From Chaetoderma sp. LZ-2023a (Eukaryota > Mollusca > Caudofoveata > Chaetodermatida > Chaetodermatidae): a stretch of 64,000 nt of DNA. The DNA lies in contig CM067370.1 of assembly GCA_034401795.1 (NCBI GenBank), positions 103,668,028 to 103,732,027 on the forward strand, read 5' to 3'. Below are positions 31,455 to 42,851 of the stretch, piece after piece. Under the pieces are notes generated by a model. It had not been told where the DNA came from and ran no database searches. It saw nothing but the letters and a program-made list of their open reading frames with translations. Numbering within the stretch: position 1 is the stretch's first letter; the number at the start of each line of letters is the position of its first letter. The position numbers were made by a program, and so were the translations under genes.

Positions 31455-31615
31455 GTTGCTATGCAAACAAGAATGAGCTCTATGGTAAACGGGTACTCGG
31501 CAGTTGGGAGCCGAGTACCCGGTTCCCAGGAGTCGGTAAAGCTTTCTAAGTCTATAATCTTAGAGCCGCTGTCAAGGCCAGCTGTATATCAGAAGTAACA
31601 GAATGGTGAGTATTG
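31455..31615. repeat. Right terminal inverted repeat of DIRS copy B
   Basis: The reverse complement of 24,569-24,730, with the hairpin 'gggtactcggcagttgggag' and the end 'agaatggtgagtattg'. The following 12 bases (gatcgaaggaga) are unique to this end and reappear in the internal complementary region. Confidence 0.88.
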
Positions 31616-31627
31616 ATCGAAGGAGAA

Positions 31628-33920
31628 ATAGAAATCTCACTAGACAAATGAAAAGATCAAAATTTCTACTGAACTCAAGAAAGGAGCAGTGTAAGTCTTG
31701 ATAAGACAAAAAAGATTAGAGGCGGGACCTTCAGAGTTGCCCTTATGCGTCCTTTTGCGCGTATATACGCATAAAAATGGCAGAGGAACGCATAAAAATG
31801 TACCCTCTGCGTCCCCGAGGACGCACGAGGGACGCAGTGAAAAAGTGTAACGGAAACTGGTAACTTTGCGTGCGCTTAATTATCGATTATATTATCGTGT
31901 GTGTATATTTATTTGTGCATGTTTTTACTTTAAAAAATATACCTAATGTATTGTGTTCAATAAAAACGAACTTACTGCGTTGTTTAGGACTATGATTTGT
32001 TGTATGTTTTCTTGCACAACTCAAAGTTGTTAATGCCCATAAATTAGATTCAACCGCCAAAAGTAGTTGTAAACACAATCCCCAGATCATCCTTAGTATT
32101 CCATTTGATCTGATTTTTTTTATAAATAATGAGTTTACAAGTCCGATGTCAGTTGCCTTGTTTGGCCTACAAATTGCAAAAATACCCGCCATGTTTCTGT
32201 CTGTTGTGCTAAACGTCAGTGTGACGTATTTGATTGGGTAACAGCGGAATTTCCCTCTAGAAGAACTCACGCTTGAGAAATCCAATACAACTGATCAAGC
32301 GTATACAAACGTGTCTGGGCGTCGTAACCCTTTCACAGCTCAGAACATTGGACAGATCACAAAGTTGTTATCACTAATATGCTAATATTTTGAAATTAAT
32401 TTGCGCATGCCTACTTGCCTAAAGCACGACTTAAAGGCAAAATATTTTTTTCTATTTACTTATCAAAATATCTAAATGGATGAAGGAATATATGGAAGAT
32501 ATTGTGATATCTTTTACATTTGAATGGCCATTTGACGGATTAGCGGCGGTGTCTTTGTATTGCTGTATGAATAACGGTATCAATACGCTCTATGCGCTGT
32601 CTTTTATTTAGTAATAGCGGCTGATTAATTGACTGATGGATTAGTGTTTATAATGTTTAACAATACTCGATCGTTAGGTGTTCCCAATTTCTCAACTAAA
32701 AAGCTCATCCCAGCAGCGATGTTCAACGATATCGTCGATCTCCAGGCATACGTTAAAATATTGATTTTTTCCAAACAACGTATAGTTCAAAGCTCCCAGA
32801 TACAAGTGTCCTTATTGGATACACGCTAATGTGTTATCTATGCTTCAACCAATCAGCAATCGCGTTACATAGTTCCTCCCTATGAATTAGAGATAACCGG
32901 TTATTGGCTGATATATTTTCACTAATTACGCAGTTTAATCGGATTTTTACAGATTATTTTTGATAAATTATTGTTTTGTCTGATTTTAGCTTATGTATTC
33001 CACTATATTTAGTCATTCCAGCTACATTATAAAAAATATGCACGCATTATATCGAAGAATGTCAAGTCGTCCTTGAGCAAACTCGCCCCAGACACTCGTA
33101 ATTTTTCAATTTGCTAATTACTAATGTAGTGGTCTTTGGAAATGTTAATCATACAAGGGTGTCAATGTAGGTTGGTTGGTTTATCAGACAGCAAACAAGT
33201 ACAGTGCCTTAAGTTATTGTTTATTGACATGCAGTTCAAATGTTATTAGTTAAATATACAAGGGCCATTTCAATAGATCAATTTTAGCCACCATTGTGGA
33301 TCACAGAATACATATTTTTGAAAATTTACCACTGATAGTTAATATTCTCTATATATACATTGACAGTATTTACACAATGTCATAACTAGTGCTTTCAACA
33401 TGTTTAATAAAGTACTTTATAATTAGATCAATGTGTTGTGTTTATTTTAAGAAAAAAACATGGGACCCCAATATTTCAGATGAGGACCCCATGGGACCCC
33501 CCGATTTTACAGTGGGACCCCCAAATCTGAGTGTGGGGTCCTTGGGACCCGCAAAAATCAGATGTTGTGGGCAACACTGGGGACCTTATGTAGACTAACT
33601 CTATTATTGTGACAAGCTTACATTCGCGCATAAATATGCTTCATCATGGCGAGGGATCCTACTGATAGAAAAGAAAGACTGGAAAACTATGTGAAAAATA
33701 ACGGGATGCTAATCTCATCTCAAATGATGTATTACACCAGTAGCTTATGGTTTATTGATTCCTTATCACTCATATCCAGTCACATTCCATTATTTGTATC
33801 ACAATTATCTGCTTTGTAATATCGCGTAAACGTTGGACAGTGATCGCCAACATTTTGTCTCCTCAAGAGAGAGTGTGATGTCATGTAAGTGTTATTACAT
33901 TCATTATTACGTAATATGTA
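31628..33920. other. Non-coding stretch right of DIRS copy B
   Basis: AT-rich. A repeated 'tgcgtcc/gcataaaaatg' motif cluster lies at 31,745-31,825, a 'tgggacccc' cluster at 33,462-33,562 and a half family-2 arm at 33,290-33,340. The longest ORF (132 codons, minus, 31,887-32,285) has no recognisable domain and no splice context I can defend. Confidence 0.4.
33462..33562. repeat. GGGACCCC-rich cluster
   Basis: Repeated 'gggacccc', 'ggaccccatgggacccccc' and 'gtggggtccttgggacccgc' in about 100 bp, with strong self-complementarity (ggggtccc / gggacccc). The surrounding DNA is AT-rich, so the cluster stands out. Function unknown. Confidence 0.5.
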
Positions 33921-33923
33921 TCC

Positions 33924-34012
33924 CGTTGAATATTTTTACACTAATTTGACTGGAAGTTACTGCCTATGGCAGCAACAACTTCGAGTCGAATTGGTGTAAA
34001 AATATTCAACAG
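33924..34012. repeat. Fold-back element, family 1
   Basis: A compact 89-bp hairpin: 'gttgaatatttttacactaa', centre 'ctgcctatggcagc', right arm 'ttggtgtaaaaatattcaac'. Arm changes relative to the 20,618 copy (tacac/gtgta in place of gaaat/atttc) are matched on both sides, so pairing is preserved. Confidence 0.75.
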
Positions 34013-34975
34013 CTTACTTTTATACCACATTGCTAAACTATAGATGGCACCTCTATGACTGAGCGCATATACCAGGGCAGGCACAGGATTTATTCTGATT
34101 GGTTGAAAAGTAAATCATGACAGCCTTCATAGGCTGTAGAAATGTATCAACATTTAGCTACTAAAGCCTGAATATCTTTCGTTGTCGGCATGATAAAAAG
34201 CTAAAATGTCAGGGACGGATTATAGGTGGCAAATTCTATCACATGAATGGTTACCATAGTACAAGATAAGGTGAGATTTCCTTTAATAAAAAGCAGTGCA
34301 TGTACTTTCTGACTTCAGACTCAATCTGATGGGGTTTGAGTTAACATAGATTATATGATAGCCTATTCAAACATTGATGTGTTACCATTGCTTCATACAC
34401 ACATCTTTATTCATACCTCAATACTGGCCCTTGGAGAGCGGTGGACTTCATTTGGAGACATAAAATGTGAGTCCTTTGGAGCTGTAAATGAATAAATGTG
34501 TGAAATTTAATTATCAATGACATGTGAACACTGAATGGCTCAACACTTAAAATGGCTAAACAGTGGTGTAATAAATAGCATGAGCCATGACATGTTCATA
34601 ACTAGAAATTAATCGCTGATCCTGTGAAACGTAGGGATTTTTCACATACGATATGAGAAAGGTTACTCAACCCCTGAGAGCTGTATTCCCTGATGGTGGC
34701 TGGGTACCAGATAAGAGGAATGGTATGCAAAACAGATTTTCCGATTGGAAAAATTGAAAGCGAGGACAAATGTAGGTTATTTATCAAAATTGCCAACATT
34801 TTATATTTTGCAGAAATAGAAATAATCTGTGGATAGTCAAATAAAGATGTGGAATAATAAAGATAGCATGAGAAATATATGCATTGATATGCCACATGGC
34901 CCATTATGGAGTAAGATTAGCCCTAACCACCCTGATGTTAAAGTTTTTAATTAAATTAAAAGAAGAACTGGTGTT
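34013..34975. other. Stretch without recognisable feature
   Basis: AT-rich, short ORFs only, no recognised domain, splice-site set or repeat. Confidence 0.4.
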
Positions 34976-35050
34976 CATTTTTCAACAAATTTGGTGGAAG
35001 ATGGTGCTGTCGGAGACAGCAACATCGTCCACCAAAATTGTTGAAAAATG
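34976..35050. repeat. Fold-back element, family 3
   Basis: A 75-bp near-perfect palindrome: 'catttttcaacaaatttggt' with 'ggaagatggtgctgtc' against 'gacagcaacatcgtccacca' with 'aaattgttgaaaaatg'. It is similar in size and design to family 1 but different in sequence. Confidence 0.7.
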
Positions 35051-37129
35051 TACACTAGTTTCCTTGCTATTGGCAGAGTAGAAGATAGAATATTGACATA
35101 GTGTGCTAAGGGTGAGGTAGATGACTATAAGTTGTTTGAATTGGCAGAGGGTACCGTAGCACTGTATTGAAATAAATATGACAGACTGATCAAATTTGTT
35201 TTATATTGATGCTATTCATAAACACAAGCAGTGAAGCTAGACAACTGATGATATTCGGCAATCAGATGATGACGATTTAAAGATAATATTGCGATAGTCT
35301 CGATATTATCCAGAAATCGCTCAGCTAGAATTCTGGGTAAAGAAAAATCAATCTACCGTAGACCCGAGTAGTACATAAGGACCATGTGCCAGTTTCACGC
35401 TAAGCGGGCAGAAATAAGGTATCGCTATGACAATGTATCTGCTACGCTATTCAGGACAGCAACTGGTAGATGTTGTTTGACGCAGAAATTGGGTTGGTTT
35501 GTATCATTTCCTTACGAGTTATCAACATTCGTATCATGGCTAAAAAAGTAATAGTGGAAATACATGTTTTTCATTACACTGAAATAACAATGTGTAAAAT
35601 AATCATTTGCTTTAGCAGCATTTTCTTAAAATTTTCAGACAGTGTACAAATACGTTATCTATTTAAAGACACACGACTGGTTGGCATAACCTAAACGACG
35701 CACACACGAGAACGTCAAAAGTACTTAAACCTCGAAATCACATGACCCTCAAAATCACCTTACTGAAATGAATGTCCATTTGCATGCCAAGATAAGACTT
35801 TTTTTATAAGATAAATTTAACAAATTCAGAATCCCTGGTTTCGTTATCGAGCCAGTCATTCCAACTGTCAATTTTCAAAACATAGCCATCACTCAGCCCT
35901 CTCCATGAGAATTTTGAAGGGGAGCAATGTTCTCCTAAATTAAATCTTACGCCATTAAGGTGAGCAGAGTCAGTACTCAGCTATATTCTGTCATCTTTAC
36001 TAAGCAATATAGTCGAGCAATAAGAAACTCCCCTAAATTTAACTTCGTTTCTAGCTTGCGAGGGTTAATACGAAAATTGTGGGAAATGTAACATGACCAA
36101 ACATGCCTCAGATTGTGAGCCAAGCTTTAAGTATTCATGAAAATAATGTTGTCATTGTAACATCTTGCTCTTTCTGATTTTGCCAATAATTTATAGACTA
36201 ATTCATCCTAAAGCCTTTGCTTGTGACATTCACTAATGATAATGACTGATGTTCTATTCTTATTAGCATGATGAAAGACAAATGGCTGACATTGGCCGAA
36301 TGAAGACCAAAACGTTGATTCTAATTCTTCTTATTCATTTCTTGTTATAAATTATGCCTCTGGCAAATGATGACTGATCTTGCATGAAAGCGAATATAAA
36401 ATTTTTAGTTATAATAACTAGTTATTATGATAAACAATAAGCGTGATAATAAGTGAGTAAATCTTTATAATTGGTTCGCCTTCGAAGAAGTGCTGTTTAT
36501 TTGAACATGATTCTGATAGTGATAGTCTGCCATGGACTGACGTGACACAAATGGCATTTTGACGGCTAGACCGATAAAGTTTTGCTGCATACGGTACATG
36601 TAGTGTATAAAAAACTAAAATTATATTAGTCAGCCATCAATTACCTTTAAACACATCTTCTGACATATTGACAACACTATCTTGTCATCATATCGTCGAT
36701 AAACAAGAAAACTTTATGAACTTGTCTGCTTGAAATTCACAAAACTGCTGCAAGACAACGCTACATCATACAATCCGCTACAGGTCGTGACCTCCTACAT
36801 TTGCATAAGGTCAAAGGTTGTGTGACGTCACTGGAAAGTATGGCCTACGTTTCATGGTGGATAGCAAGTGCTCGATGTCGTGATAAGGCCGTTATATGCT
36901 CCCAATTCTCCTTTAGAATGCGGCTCCTCCTCCAATAACTTAAAATTTTGACTTTTCACTGGAAGGCTGATAGTGTTCCTGACTGCTTTGAAGTGAAGAC
37001 TGCCTTTCAGGAGATGCATTTCGTCCATTCTAAAGCGATAAATAGACAATTTAGTTCGTGCGACGAGTTACATGAAAATATACCGCGTATTAATTCGACC
37101 AGCTATGCGACTGCGCGCATTCTTTATTA
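35051..37129. other. Non-coding stretch with a family-2 fold-back relic
   Basis: A diverged family-2 hairpin lies at about 35,768-35,890 ('aatgtccatttgcatgccaa'). Otherwise AT-rich sequence with no coding support. Confidence 0.4.
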
Positions 37130-38150
37130 CAACTTCAGCCCCCCGCCCCCCACCCCCTCCCCCAAGTCCCTCTCCACTCCACTCCCAACGTGCCCCCACA
37201 TGCCCACAACCACATCACTAAGCACGGACATGGCTATAGTCTTGCTAGTGTTGGAATACAATACTTTTTTGCTTTTTATGCCATTACGGCTAATCAACAC
37301 AGTACAGTTTTATTTATATTACAGAACTTTATGAAAAGAACGTTAAGAATACCAAAAAACAAACAAACAAACAAACGATATAGCAAAATACAGACTTCAT
37401 CGACAAATTACGTAAGGTTTCGATAATAAAAAAAACCCGCGAAAAACCATTATTGCTTATGCTTTTTAGGCCATTATAGTCCAGGGCCATTTCCCGCAAG
37501 AAGCCAGGAATATTGTACAACAATAAACTAAAGAATTTTTTTGACTTGACAGGGGTGTTAGTAATGTATCGAGCATCTAGATCAACGCCATAGTTCAGTT
37601 CAGTTCAGTTCCGTAGTTCCCGCCTTTTCATTAGGCGCGCTCAGATCACTGGTATTGGTATCGGTTAATTGCTATATAGGCATAATATGTATAATAGGCT
37701 ATGTGGTTTCAAATTGTGGTATCATCTACAGCCCATAATACATGGCAAGGGTCCACCACTGCGGGCCACTAAAAATTAGGGGATTGGGGAAACGGAAATA
37801 TGAATATATATCTTTGTTCAGACAAAACCGATTTTCGTCATTGAGACATCATTGGCTTCGTATTACAATTCCCCGTCGTGATATGCACAATAATTGGAAA
37901 ATTATATTCTATGCCATGGAATCACGATCGAGTCAAGGAATAACACAAATCGAAATTTTCCGAGATTATTTCTTGATCCGCCGACATATGAAGATGAACA
38001 GCCTTTTTCTGCCACTGGTATATACTCATTTTGGATAACAATAGAAAAGAAAATAAATATAAATTATTATATATTATACTTCACACACTCTTGAACTTTT
38101 AAAAATAGTATATCTGCCTGCTGGATAGGGACAGCGTTTGGGAATTACCG
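37130..38150. other. Low-complexity and unassigned sequence
   Basis: A C-rich tract at 37,139-37,200 ('cccccgccccccaccccctc'), an 'aaacaaacaaacaaac' run near 37,357, and 'ttcagttcagttcagttcc' near 37,593. Two overlapping ~65-98 codon frames at 37,742-38,094 have no recognisable domain. Confidence 0.4.
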
Positions 38151-38475
38151 GTCACTACGTTGGGCCAATGTAATTTTGCTCATCGGCACAACGTTGGCCC
38201 AACGTTGGCAATACGCTATTGGGTCAATGTTGATCCAACGGGTATAAATCTATGAAGAATAGCACACCAGAAAGCATAACAATTTAAAAATTAAAAGGTG
38301 AATATTACGGGTTTTTTGTTTGATTTACTGTGAAATTTCCTATGCTGGCCCAACATTGCATGGTTCAACATTGGGCCAACATTAGCAAACAGGTGATACA
38401 GCCAACGTTGAACCAACATTGTAATTCCAACTGCGATCTGCCAACCTGTTGCCAACGTTGGCCCAACATCTACAT
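38151..38475. repeat. Degenerate CCAACGTTGG-type repeat cluster
   Basis: Many self-complementary 'ccaacgttgg', 'acgttggcccaacgttgg', 'ttgggccaatg' and 'ggcccaacatt' words in about 320 bp. The unit is a short palindrome repeated with variable spacing. No protein; the short ORFs on both strands are repeat translation. Confidence 0.7.
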
Positions 38476-38778
38476 GTTATCTGGGAAAATAGTGATGGCG
38501 ACATTGGTTCACATTGGTCAGCGTGAATTGTAATAGTTTTCATGATAACTACCGGCGATTGTGAATGGCAACACTGATTCAAATTGCCCAGAGTGTATTG
38601 TAATAGCTTTCATGCTTAACGCAGAGTTTTCAGTTTTAGCTGTCGAAATTAGTCCTCATGTTTAACAGGGAGTTTGACTGTTTGAGATGTCAAAAACTGA
38701 TATACATTGGTCAGAATGCATTATAATAGTTCTCAGGTTTAATGTGGGAACTGTGTATGGGGGCAGTTAGTGCAATTT

Positions 38779-39480
38779 CTAATAGTTCTCATGCTTAATG
38801 CTCGGAGTCACGGATGTCAGCAAGGATGCACTTTTAATCCTGAATGTCAGTTCAGCAGTGGACCCAGTGCCTCTCCTTGGATTCTCACACATCTCTTTAA
38901 CCATGCATACACAATCGTCTGTGTGTTGTGTGTGAGTCATGTTGTTCGTTGTATCGGCGCACTCAGCTAGCCAACATGCTGACTTCTTGCAATGGCAGGC
39001 TACTGTTAGTTTTGGAAGAGCCTGTGGTGTTGGATCTTTGGTGATGAGCACAGATATCATTGCGTCATCTAAATCTTTTCAGCCATACAATATAGCAGAT
39101 TCTCTACATGTTCAATTATAGTGCTTTCCTCCATGCAAAAGCCTGTTAGCTTCATCGCTTAATGTATTGCTGAAAGCTGTTGGAGTTAGGGGTAGATTTT
39201 CAATTATCTGTCTCTTGTGGCAGAACAGCCAATGTCCCATTGATTGACATCATTCATTTTCTTTCCAACCCACTTTTGCGGCTGAGCAGACTGCACATAC
39301 GAAGGCCCTCACATCCTTTTGATTGGTGCTATTGAACTCAGGTTCCTTTCTAATCTGTCATAAACTGATCTGATGCTCCTTGCTGTCAGTATGACTTTGG
39401 GCCCATGTTTTTTGTATCTAGTCCTGCGAGTGTGCTATTTGAACCGCACCATGCCATTACATGAAAGCTGAGTAAAGCAT
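38779..39480 (-). pseudogene. C-terminal part of a fragmented uncharacterised repeat-associated protein gene
   Basis: Minus-strand pieces in two frames. About 39,300-39,480 reads 'ALLSFHVMAWCGSNSTLAG', a decayed form of the 'FHxLTGCDTTS' motif of a large, uncharacterised invertebrate protein family. 38,880-39,010 reads 'ACHCKKSACWLAEC' and further Cys, matching that family's cysteine-rich end. Frameshifts and stops intervene. Function of the family is unknown to me; its abundance in invertebrate genomes suggests a mobile origin. Confidence 0.55.
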
Positions 39481-39500
39481 TGTACTAGTCAGCTCCCAAT

Positions 39501-39799
39501 TCACGTGCCAAGCTGTGGATACAGTATATATACATGCTCATGTAGTTGTTTACATTTCTTATGCACTTGAGCCACTGCTTTGGAATATGTCTGCAGATCT
39601 TTTTCTTTTCTCTCACTCATCAGCTTAGATCGATGTAGTGAAGTATTGGTCGAGGACGACATTGACTCGACATCAATTCTGACATACAGTACAGTAATCA
39701 GGTAGTAGCATTTAAATGTCATGTCCACCTAAAATTGTGTCGCACCAGCAGTCTTTGTCATCTGTGGGTAGAAGATATCTCTCTCGTTGTGACTTGTGG
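39501..39799 (-). pseudogene. Further fragment of the same uncharacterised gene
   Basis: Short frames between the long LTR-like unit that ends at 39,804 and the fragment at 39,480. A helical, Lys-rich segment ('KDLQTYSKAVAQVHKKCKQ') is seen. The link to the family rests on position and strand only. Confidence 0.3.
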
Positions 39800-39803
39800 A
39801 AAA

Positions 39804-40065
39804 TGTAGCTCGCGGGGTAGTGTTGGGCTGTTCCAGTGTATCATATCGACTCGCCGCGCCGCAAGTGTATGACGAATGATGACGCTGGTTAGCAACCGGT
39901 CTTGGGGTGACAGACCTTGTACGAGACTGCCCTGCGGGTAACAAAAACCGGTTCCTAAGGCCAGTGGAACTCAATCATTCTGGTGGGGCCGTGCGACCAT
40001 CGTCGCGAATATTAAATACAACTGTCTCATCCGAAGAATTTGTGTCACCAGTATGCCTGTCCATA
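39804..40065 (-). CDS. Short conserved ORF at the end of LTR unit A
   Basis: The frame resembles the short ORF of the other units: acidic start with 'DTNSSDETVVFNI' (about 40,020-40,060) and 'NGRTAP'-like text, then 'LLPAGQSRTRSVTPRPVANQ'. The start corresponds to the Met of unit C (MDRHTGDT) but is frameshifted here; an intact Met-initiated stretch runs 39,729-39,974 into flanking DNA. It is probably the beginning of a Gag-like protein. No known domain is recognised. Confidence 0.4.
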
Positions 40066-41155
40066 GCAATTTCGTGATCTATGAACTTACAAAATCTGAT
40101 TTGGTGACCTAAAAATATAAGTCTATACAATGATTTAACCTAAACAATTATAAATATGCTAGATAAAACTAAAATAAGAGCATACGAAAATACGAGACAT
40201 AGAGACAGCCAGATGAACTTTTAAACATGGGGCTCCCGCAGGTACCACACAGACTCGTAGGTCCGCAGAGGTATCCCCGCAAGGGAGGCTCCCGCACACA
40301 AGAGGTAACTAATTAACTTAATATAAGTTATTATACCTCTAAGCTGAAAGGAAGAAGATTATCTCGGACGAAAAGTTATGTGCCTCACGCGAGCACTACT
40401 CCTAGTGCTAATTTGGGTGAGGAGTAATATCCTCACGTGGACTGTCGTCGCTGAATCCTTGCGAGAGGCAAGTGCCTCGTGCGGGCCTCCGTCCCGGGAA
40501 GGTGTCACCACTGCTTAAAGTGGGAGAAGAGTAGTAGGCAAAAATGGGCCACTCTAATATTTCAACCAAAAATGCTTGGGGAAGAAAAGACCATACCTAG
40601 TGAGATTGTGACTATAAGGCTGCATGCTGTTTTACGTGAAGACGGGATGAGCGATTCCCGATGGATTCCCTCGTCACCGTCTTATGTGATTCTTAGTATG
40701 CTGAACTAGTAGTTGTCGCTTTATTTATGCGGGCCTTCTGCTTTTCTCAATTAGCTTTTAGTTTTTCGAAACAAGAACTATTTTAGGCCGCAAATGGCTG
40801 GTATCTACCTAGCTATGAAACATGGCTGTCATTGAGAACAGACGCCCTAAGACATCAATACTGAAGACAGCGCTCATACATGTTACTTAGTAAGATCTCC
40901 GAGCTGGATAAGAATCCGGACATCCCGCTCCGTAACCACATAAAACGTTACAGGACATTGGTTACTTTTCATGAAAGCATTATTAGACAATTGTCTTATC
41001 GTTATGGTGGAGGTAAGAGAGACGAATACCCACCATAAATGTCCTTCCCATAAAGGCGTGGCGGATCTAAATATCATGCCCAGACAACTAGCGGTCCTAA
41101 GACCGTTACAGTACCTTTTAGTCATCGGGACCATTCTTACGGATACAATATAATT

Positions 41156-41156
<1 letters not shown>

Positions 41157-41196
<40 letters not shown>
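41157..41196. repeat. (TA)n microsatellite
   Basis: A pure TA run inside LTR unit A; unit C lacks it at the matching place (near 59,340), so it arose after the two diverged. Confidence 0.9.
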
Positions 41197-41197
<1 letters not shown>

Positions 41198-41734
41198 CGA
41201 AATAACTAAAATGTAAAGTATAGTTACTTCAATACTCGGTAGTCATTCTTAAGTTAGGCTACCATGTTACTGAAATTGATACGTCATTCCGTAGTTGACG
41301 CGCGTTGATGCATTCCCAGGAAGCTGGAAAGTTCCCGCAGGTTGGTTCCCACAGGCTGTGGTCCTCAAACAAGATTCCCGCAAGAACACTAATGGCGGAA
41401 GTACATCGCTCAGCACTGTAAGCCTAATAGGATGTCTAACGAGCAGTCAGCAAAATATACGATAGTACTACTGTGGTGAAGAAAGTTCCCGTACACCGAT
41501 GGCACGGATGGAAGTTGTAAACAACCCGATCACAAGCGGGGGTTGTCAGATGCATGAAGATACAAAACAAAGCTTAACGATGCTGGGTACGTCAGCCAGC
41601 TCTGAAGACTCACCGGGCAGAGTTTACTTGCTGCGGTCGAAAGTTAGAAGAACCTACACGATATTAGTGTGGTGACAGTTGCAATACCACTTTTAGGCAT
41701 GGCCGGCAGATCCGGCGAGTCATCCACCAAAGAA

Positions 41735-41992
41735 GAAGCCTTGCCCTGTAGGTGGGGCTTAGAATACACATTCCGTATCCTCTGCGTGTCGTAAGAGGCG
41801 ACTAAAGGAGGTAAAGGTGAGGTAACCTTGACAGAAACCTCGAGTGCTGAAGACGGAGGTTCCAGGCTGCACGGCGCACTCTAATACACCATGGATCCAC
41901 GCACTTAATGCTTATGATCATGTCGATAGTCACTTACAGGACTGGCGGTATGATCAGCGAACGAAAAGAAGAAGAAGAAGAAGAAGAAGAAG
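41735..41992 (+). mobile_element. SINE-like retroelement with (GAA)n tail
   Basis: A 258-bp insertion flanked by a perfect 13-bp duplication (atccaccaaagaa at 41,722-41,734 and 41,993-42,005). It ends in a (GAA)n tail just before the right duplication. Unit C has the empty site intact (near 59,888, 'atccatcaaagaacatcc'), which proves insertion. The body contains 'attccgtatcctctgcgtgt' and 'cgtaagaggcgactaaagg', a motif I associate from memory with non-LTR elements and SINEs of invertebrates. A microsatellite tail plus variable-length duplications point to LINE-mediated retroposition. No ORF. Confidence 0.85.
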
Positions 41993-42293
41993 ATCCACCA
42001 AAGAACATCCTGCCTCTACATCTGTAGAATCACATATTCAGGTCGTAGCGGCCTCACCGCAAATTTGTGTTCTGAAGTAGATATTGATATTCGGGAACAG
42101 TAATCAGAAAGTTCCAAATTGCTCCCGTAAGTAGGGAGTTACAAAACTGTTTAGTGCGATGGATTGGCACTGCTAGCAACGGGAGAAGAACAGAAAACTG
42201 AAGTCATTTGTGTAATATCTGTTGATCGAAGCTAGTACAGGTCCAACCTGTTTGGCCCCGGCCGAGGATGCTCCCGATCTCTGGATTGCATCT

Positions 42294-42317
42294 CCTTTTA
42301 TACTCCTTGTGACGTCA
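42294..42317 (-). promoter_or_regulatory. CRE-TATA core promoter of LTR unit A
   Basis: Minus strand: TGACGTCA (42,310-42,317), a short spacer, then TATAAAAGG (42,294-42,302), followed ~20 bp downstream by 'gatcgggagcatcc', conserved as 'gatcgagagcat' in other units and likely the start-site region. CCAAT-type 'ccaatcagcg' lies upstream (about 42,334). Confidence 0.75.
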
Positions 42318-42370
42318 CAGGCGCAGCCTCCAACCAATCAGCGCGTAGCTAATAATAGCGCAGTCAAAAG

Positions 42371-42388
42371 TTCTAGAACATTCTAGAA
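42371..42388. promoter_or_regulatory. Heat-shock element in LTR unit A
   Basis: TTCTAGAACATTCTAGAA: four perfect alternating GAA/TTC units at 2-bp spacing, the consensus for binding heat-shock factor trimers. It lies about 55 bp upstream of the CRE on the minus strand. The site is kept and longer in unit C (60,288-60,310). Confidence 0.7.
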
Positions 42389-42851
42389 ATTCTGCGCCCA
42401 CGTGGTTATGACATCACAGCAATATTTTGAAGATAATCAAGAAGGGTTTTCTGTGGATAACTCGGCCATTTCTTAACCGATTTTGAAATGGCTTACAGAT
42501 TAATAAAAAAAACCCGTAGAATTCTAGTCTTGATGAATGCCAGATTTAACGGGAATAGGTAATCCAAAAGGAGTACAGGGTACCATCTCGGTACACTAAA
42601 AGCGTCATCCTATCTTGGTCGTAAATTACGTTCTCCATCAAAAATAGCATCTAAGCGCGCGCATGCGCATTATGTGCTTTAACGAACTTAGTCATTTTCG
42701 CAACGCGATCTCTCTCATAGGCCCATATACGCTTATGGCTCTACCGAGGGGGGGGGGGGGGCGTGTTAAGGGAACGAATCCAGGATGGGCGGCGCGTACC
42801 CAGCTTAGCTGGTATGGCCGGTACCAGAGTGGTCGATCCAAACTACAAAAA

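Larger units (their letters stand above)
24528..31627 (-). mobile_element. DIRS-type retrotransposon, copy B (apparently intact)
   Basis: A complete element of about 7.1 kb on the minus strand. Terminal inverted repeats of ~160 bp share 'caatactcaccattctgtta' and 'gggtactcggctcccaactg' (24,569-24,730 and 31,455-31,615). The internal complementary region at 24,781-24,881 fuses the complements of the two outer ends. Three overlapping long frames follow in DIRS order: Gag-like (30,504 to 28,432), reverse transcriptase-RNase H-methyltransferase-like (28,526 to 26,223) and tyrosine recombinase (about 26,421 to 25,381). All catalytic motifs are present. There is no target duplication, in line with recombinase-mediated integration of a circular DNA. 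By conservation of its frames it is the youngest DIRS copy here and could supply proteins to copy A. Confidence 0.92.
39804..42847 (-). mobile_element. Long LTR-like unit A (solo), with 4-bp target duplication
   Basis: Begins TGTAG and ends CTACA (on either strand), flanked by AAAA (39,800-39,803 and 42,848-42,851). On the minus strand the order is: 'tgtagtttggatcgaccact' start, heat-shock element, CRE, TATA box (42,294-42,302), long leader, AATAAA (40,720-40,725), stem-loop (40,461-40,493), then a short ORF up to the end. It aligns along its length with unit C (57,144-60,753). It has no polymerase and is best read as a solo LTR. It interrupts the fragmented gene between 42,852 and 39,799 and itself carries a SINE-like insertion. 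Confidence 0.75.

Noticed and set aside
37894..38094. Plus-strand ORF with PPTYEDE late-domain-like motif
   Set aside because: Only ~65 codons, no flanking coding sequence, and a four-residue motif is not evidence of function.
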